Assembly: GCF_009730915.1 (NCBI RefSeq)
Contig: NC_052481.1
Coordinates: 21,922,461 to 21,986,460 of the forward strand
Direction of reading: 5' to 3'
Source: Dioscorea cayenensis subsp. rotundata
Lineage: Eukaryota; Streptophyta; Magnoliopsida; Dioscoreales; Dioscoreaceae
DNA: 64,000 bases
A program made the position numbers and the translations under genes. How positions within the stretch are numbered: position 1 is the stretch's first letter; every line of letters starts with the position of its first letter. The notes under the pieces are model-generated. The model searched no databases and was not told where the DNA came from. It saw only the letters and a list, made by a program, of their open reading frames with translations. Below, one piece after another: positions 60,271 to 64,000 of the stretch.

Positions 60271-61738
60271 TGTTTGGTAACCAGGAGAGGCATAGGTTGC
60301 CTCCATGCATGGGAAGAAGATTACTCCCAGGAGAGGCATCCTATTCCACTCAAAAATGAGAGGAGAAGTATGCCTTAGTTATGAAAGTACTAATTTACCC
60401 TTAGCATATATAAAGCCTCTTTCCTCACTTTCACGATTTTTTCTTTCCCATTCTCCGTGATAGAACCCTACTCGGCCGAACCCTCGCTAATCCCGGTTTT
60501 GCTATCTCGCACCCTCCTGCGCGTCCACGAGGTACTTTTCCTTCCTTCATTTCAAGCTTCTTTGATTTCATTTTATCAAAGTCAATGGATTTTGTGATTG
60601 ATAATGGCCGGCATAGCAGATCACGGAGGCTTGGGGCATTGCCAATCGATCGGATCTCGTCCGGTCCCTATTGTCGTACAATCTCTTTTCCGAGCACAAG
60701 GTATAGATCTAGTATTATATCAAATTTTTTATTATTTATCTATGCGTATGTCTGTGAGGATCTTGTGATTGTGTATTATAATTAAAAATTCTTTTTTTTT
60801 TGTTTTTGAAATCTGTTTGTTTATTGAAGATAAGGTTCACACGGTTTGCTTTGATGGCTGGATCTAGTGTAGAAAGTTTCCATAGTATTTGAAATTAAAT
60901 GGGTCTTCAACATTTGATTCTTTGGTTATATAATTGATGAAAATGTTGGTTTTTATTCTTATAACATTTTACTTGAATTTTATATATTGGGAATTTATCA
61001 GAGTGATGAGTATGATATTATGAATTAGCTTTAACAAGGTGTACAAGATTCTCATACTAGCATACGAAAACTTTTCTTTTTATGGCTAGGATTATTAGCA
61101 TAGTACTAGTGGATAATTTAGTATATAATGGGGGCGAGTGTTGGTAACCCTTGAAGTATGGATGAGAGAAAAACCCTAACCAGTCGGGGATCGACGTGAT
61201 AAGCAGAGACACCAATTGATATGATATTTTTTTAACAAATTATTATTTTTTTATCTTAAGTGTTAATAAAACAAAATAAAAAAAATCAAATCTTAGTACA
61301 AGTACTATTAGATTTTAAAAAGTTAAAACCTTTAGGTTTAAAATTCTCAACCATAATTGAAAAGGATAATGGATAAATAAAGAATATAAATTGTATAATT
61401 TTTGTGTTGACTTAAATGACCCGAGTTTAGGATGATATTTATTTTTTTAAAATTATCACATATTCATGTATTAACAATAATCTTAATTAATTGACATATT
61501 TTTAAAGCGGATCTTCTTTAAAAATTATTAAAATTATTTTAAAATTTTAAATATATATATTATCCTTATAAAAAAATCCAACTTACAACTAATTAGATAA
61601 CTCCATAAATTTTAATTTATTAATTTTGATTTAATTAATACCATTATCATGTTTTTAGATTTTTTTGTTTGGTGCAAACTACATAATAAATATGATATTA
61701 AGTCCCTATATCTTTTTAATAGTTAAAACAAAGATATG

Positions 61739-61758
61739 CTTATATATATATATATATA
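61739..61758. repeat. (TA)n microsatellite inside the Harbinger element
   Basis: About ten TA units. Confidence 0.8.
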
Positions 61759-62345
61759 AAGTCACATCTATTCAGTATAATAGTTTGAAGTTCATACTAT
61801 TTGACTAGAGTTGACACCCACATATGCTAACTAATACCCTGAACAAAGTTGTTACTGCAACATCGTACATTAACAAAGCAATGTCTACATGAGCCTTTTA
61901 CTTCATCCTAGTTCAACAAAAAAGCTGAAATTTCAACATGTAATTCATCCTTATTCAAGAAACCTGCATATACCTTGGCAGAAACAAGAAAACCAAAGAA
62001 TTTAAAAACTGGATTTTTTCCCCAAAGTTTAATGCATGTATGAGAAATGGAAAATTGTTATCTATATATTTCTGCATTTAATATCTCGATTTGGTTCAAT
62101 TATTTGGGGCATGTTTGACAGTAAGCATAGAAAAGAAGGAAAAAAAATTCAAATTTTCCCTAAAATTTGGATTTTTGTTGGTATCTTTCAACATTTTGTT
62201 ACACCTTAAGTGGGTCTCCAATGCAAAACAAACTACGTCATACGTGTTATGGTACTATTAAAAATTACAATTTTAATGTCTATTTGATGTTTTCCTCGAC
62301 ATGAATAAGTTTCTTACAAAATGAATATTGTTTTCTTTATTAGCT

Positions 62346-63722
62346 ATGGATAATGGAAATATGGAAGATGTCCAAGTGGAACAAGTACTTTACATGATGT
62401 ATGCATGCATTTTTTTTGCTGTGAACATCATTATCACTGTATGTGTAATAAGTGAAGAAAGTGATAGAGAAAATGTGATCCATTATGAGATTGAATCAAC
62501 ATCTACTAGACGCCGCAGACAACATGAGTATCTTTATTGGGTAGTTTACGAAAGTGACATAAAGTGTATTGATAAAGTACGCATGGATCGACGTTGTTTT
62601 CATAGCCTATGTCAATTATTAACAATTACCGGTGGGCTACGCGGTACAAGAAATGTCATGGTAGAGGAAATGATAGCAATGTTTCTAAACATTGTGGCCC
62701 ATCATGTGAAAAATAGGATAATTAAATTTGACTTTGTCCGATCGGCTGAAACAGTTAGTAGACACTTCCATGCAGTTTTGAAATCAATTATCCTTTGCCA
62801 TGGTGTCCTGTTGAAGAAACCTGAACCTATTCTTGAAAATTCAGATGATTATAGGTGGAAAATGTTTAAGGTAATACTACTAAATTCATGTTATTTGGAT
62901 TAAAAATACAATAGATTTTTTAGTAGTAATAATTTGTTTTCACAAATGTAGAATTGTCTTGGAGCATTGGATGGAACACATATTCGTGTCAATGTGCCAA
63001 AAGTTGATCGACCAAGATATAGAACAAGAAAATCTGAAATAACTACAAATGTACTCGGTGTTTGCAGTCAAGACATGCAATTTATATATGTCTTGTCCGG
63101 TTGGGAAGGCTCAGCACATGACGGTCGAGTTCTTAGGGATGCCATTACAAAGCCCAACGGTCTAAAGGTTCCAAATGGTAGATAAATGTGTTCTTCAATT
63201 GAATATAACATTACTAATGAAAAAAAATTAACAAAAAACACTAGCTAACATCAACTACTCATTTGTGGTCTAGGTTGTTATTATTTGGTCGATGCTGGAT
63301 ATGCAAATTCACCCGGGTTTCTTGCACCTTTTAGAGGTCAGCGATATCACTTAAGCTCTTGGGCTAATGGTCGACAACCAAATACAGCTCAAGAGTTTTT
63401 TAATATGAAGCATGCTGCGGCTAGAAATGTGATCGAGAGGACATTTGGGCTTCTTAAAATTCGTTGGAAGATTTTAGCAAGTCCAAGTTTTTACAATATT
63501 ATCACTCAAAGGCGTATCATTAACGCATGTTGTTTACTCCACAATTTTATTAGAAGAGAAATGACAGAAGACCCTGCAGAGGATGAAATGAACAATCTAA
63601 TATTTGAGGAGAGCACCGAAGAGGACAACGATAGCATTACAACTATTGAGCCAACTGATGGTTGGACCCAATTTAGGCTAGACATGGCTACGGACATGTT
63701 TAATGTATGGAGATCAAATTGA
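62346..63722 (+). CDS. PIF/Harbinger transposase (DDE_Tnp_4 family)
   Basis: Three exons, 62346-62870, 62952-63177 and 63274-63722, joined by GT-AG introns, give 399 residues with no frame break. The DDE triad is visible: D182 in [10 protein letters not shown]257 in [11 protein letters not shown] and E305 in [11 protein letters not shown]. The second and third are 47 residues apart, the DD47E spacing of PIF-like transposases. [11 protein letters not shown] and [13 protein letters not shown] are further family blocks. The protein would cut and rejoin the element's terminal repeats, normally with a Myb-like partner encoded by the same element. The chosen ATG follows a likely leader acceptor (TTTCTTTATTAG). 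The intact triad and frame suggest a young, potentially autonomous copy. Confidence 0.92.
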
Positions 63723-64000
63723 TCCAAAAAAATAGGATGCATGTACTAAATATGGATGCTTTTGTGCAATGTGCATAATGGACACACTGGTGTTTTTGTA
63801 ATTTGTTTATTTTGCAAATATGCTTTTATGAATGTAAGGTAGTGGTAATGTTCTTTGAGCTAGATACATACATAAAAATAAATGAAGCTTGCAACTTTGT
63901 TTTATATATATATACATACAAATAAATGAATGTTACTTTGTGTGTGTTGCTGAATGCTTACTAGTACTATATAATTAATGAGTGTATTATTCCTTTTTAA
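63723..64000. other. 3' flank of the transposase
   Basis: AT-rich sequence still expected to be inside the Harbinger element. No second ORF starts before the window ends. Confidence 0.4.

Larger units (their letters stand above)
60213..64000 (+). mobile_element. PIF/Harbinger DNA transposon, left part
   Basis: The left end GGGGCGTTTGGATCATGG follows CTCCACTAA, where TAA fits the 3-bp TWA target of this superfamily. The GTTTGG motif is typical of its terminal repeats. A 13-bp hairpin lies just inside the end, then a probable GC-richer non-coding first exon (about 60440-60530) with a donor at CACGAG|GTACTT, a long AT-rich stretch and the transposase at 62346-63722. The usual second, Myb-like ORF and the right terminus must lie beyond the window. 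Confidence 0.75.

Noticed and set aside
1-64000. CRISPR array, bacterial operon or tRNA/rRNA genes
   Set aside because: No spacer-repeat array, no prokaryotic gene organisation and no recognisable tRNA or rRNA; the window is plant nuclear DNA.

Overview
This is nuclear DNA of a flowering plant. The genes have GT-AG (and a few GC-AG) introns and plant-specific families: ATG8-interacting protein, BAHD/DCR acyltransferase, SRC2-type C2 protein, fibrillarin, BRAHMA, AHL and MATE. They sit in long AT-rich spacers full of microsatellites and plant transposons. Two 1000-base runs of N (40959-41958, 47773-48772) look like fixed-size scaffold gaps. The species cannot be fixed from the sequence; an AT-rich angiosperm is as far as I go.

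Layout. 0.4-2.7 kb (-): hydroxyproline-rich-glycoprotein-like protein of unknown function, two exons. 6.4-9.1 kb (-): ATI1/ATI2-like ATG8-interacting protein with an ATG8-binding motif and one membrane span. 12.1-13.5 kb (-): BAHD acyltransferase of the DCR (cuticle) type. 15.8-17.7 kb: a tandem duplication whose second copy contains a minisatellite. 17.9-18.8 kb (-): SRC2-like C2-domain protein carrying a one-base frameshift. 20.0-23.5 kb (-): seven-exon fibrillarin-like gene with almost no GAR domain and a changed conserved lysine. 23.9-27.5 kb: diverged direct repeats. 28.4-37.9 kb (+): BRAHMA-type SWI/SNF2 ATPase, twelve exons (thirteen with an optional 66-nt intron), with a one-base insertion in the helicase C-terminal lobe.

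From 38 kb on, transposons dominate: a degenerate GC-rich element up to the first gap; an AT-hook/PPC (AHL) gene (42.4-45.1 kb, -) broken by a 1483-bp hAT-type element with an 8-bp target duplication inside the PPC-coding exon; a LINE first ORF with two zinc knuckles running into the second gap; a MATE transporter (49.3-51.3 kb, -) with several frame breaks; a 5'-truncated L1-type LINE (53.0-56.9 kb) that itself holds a 1167-bp solo LTR with a 5-bp target duplication; a second LINE first ORF cut at about 60.21 kb by a PIF/Harbinger element whose three-exon transposase (DD47E) looks intact and whose right end lies beyond the window.

The host genes do not form an operon or pathway. Their grouping is still notable: as I recall Arabidopsis gene order, AHL/ATI/BRM genes lie close together in one block and HRGP/fibrillarin/MATE genes are adjacent in another, so this window may be an old syntenic block. 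All exon boundaries were derived by reading splice sites and family conservation by eye; no database search was run. Single-base indels in three genes may be real lesions or unpolished assembly errors.
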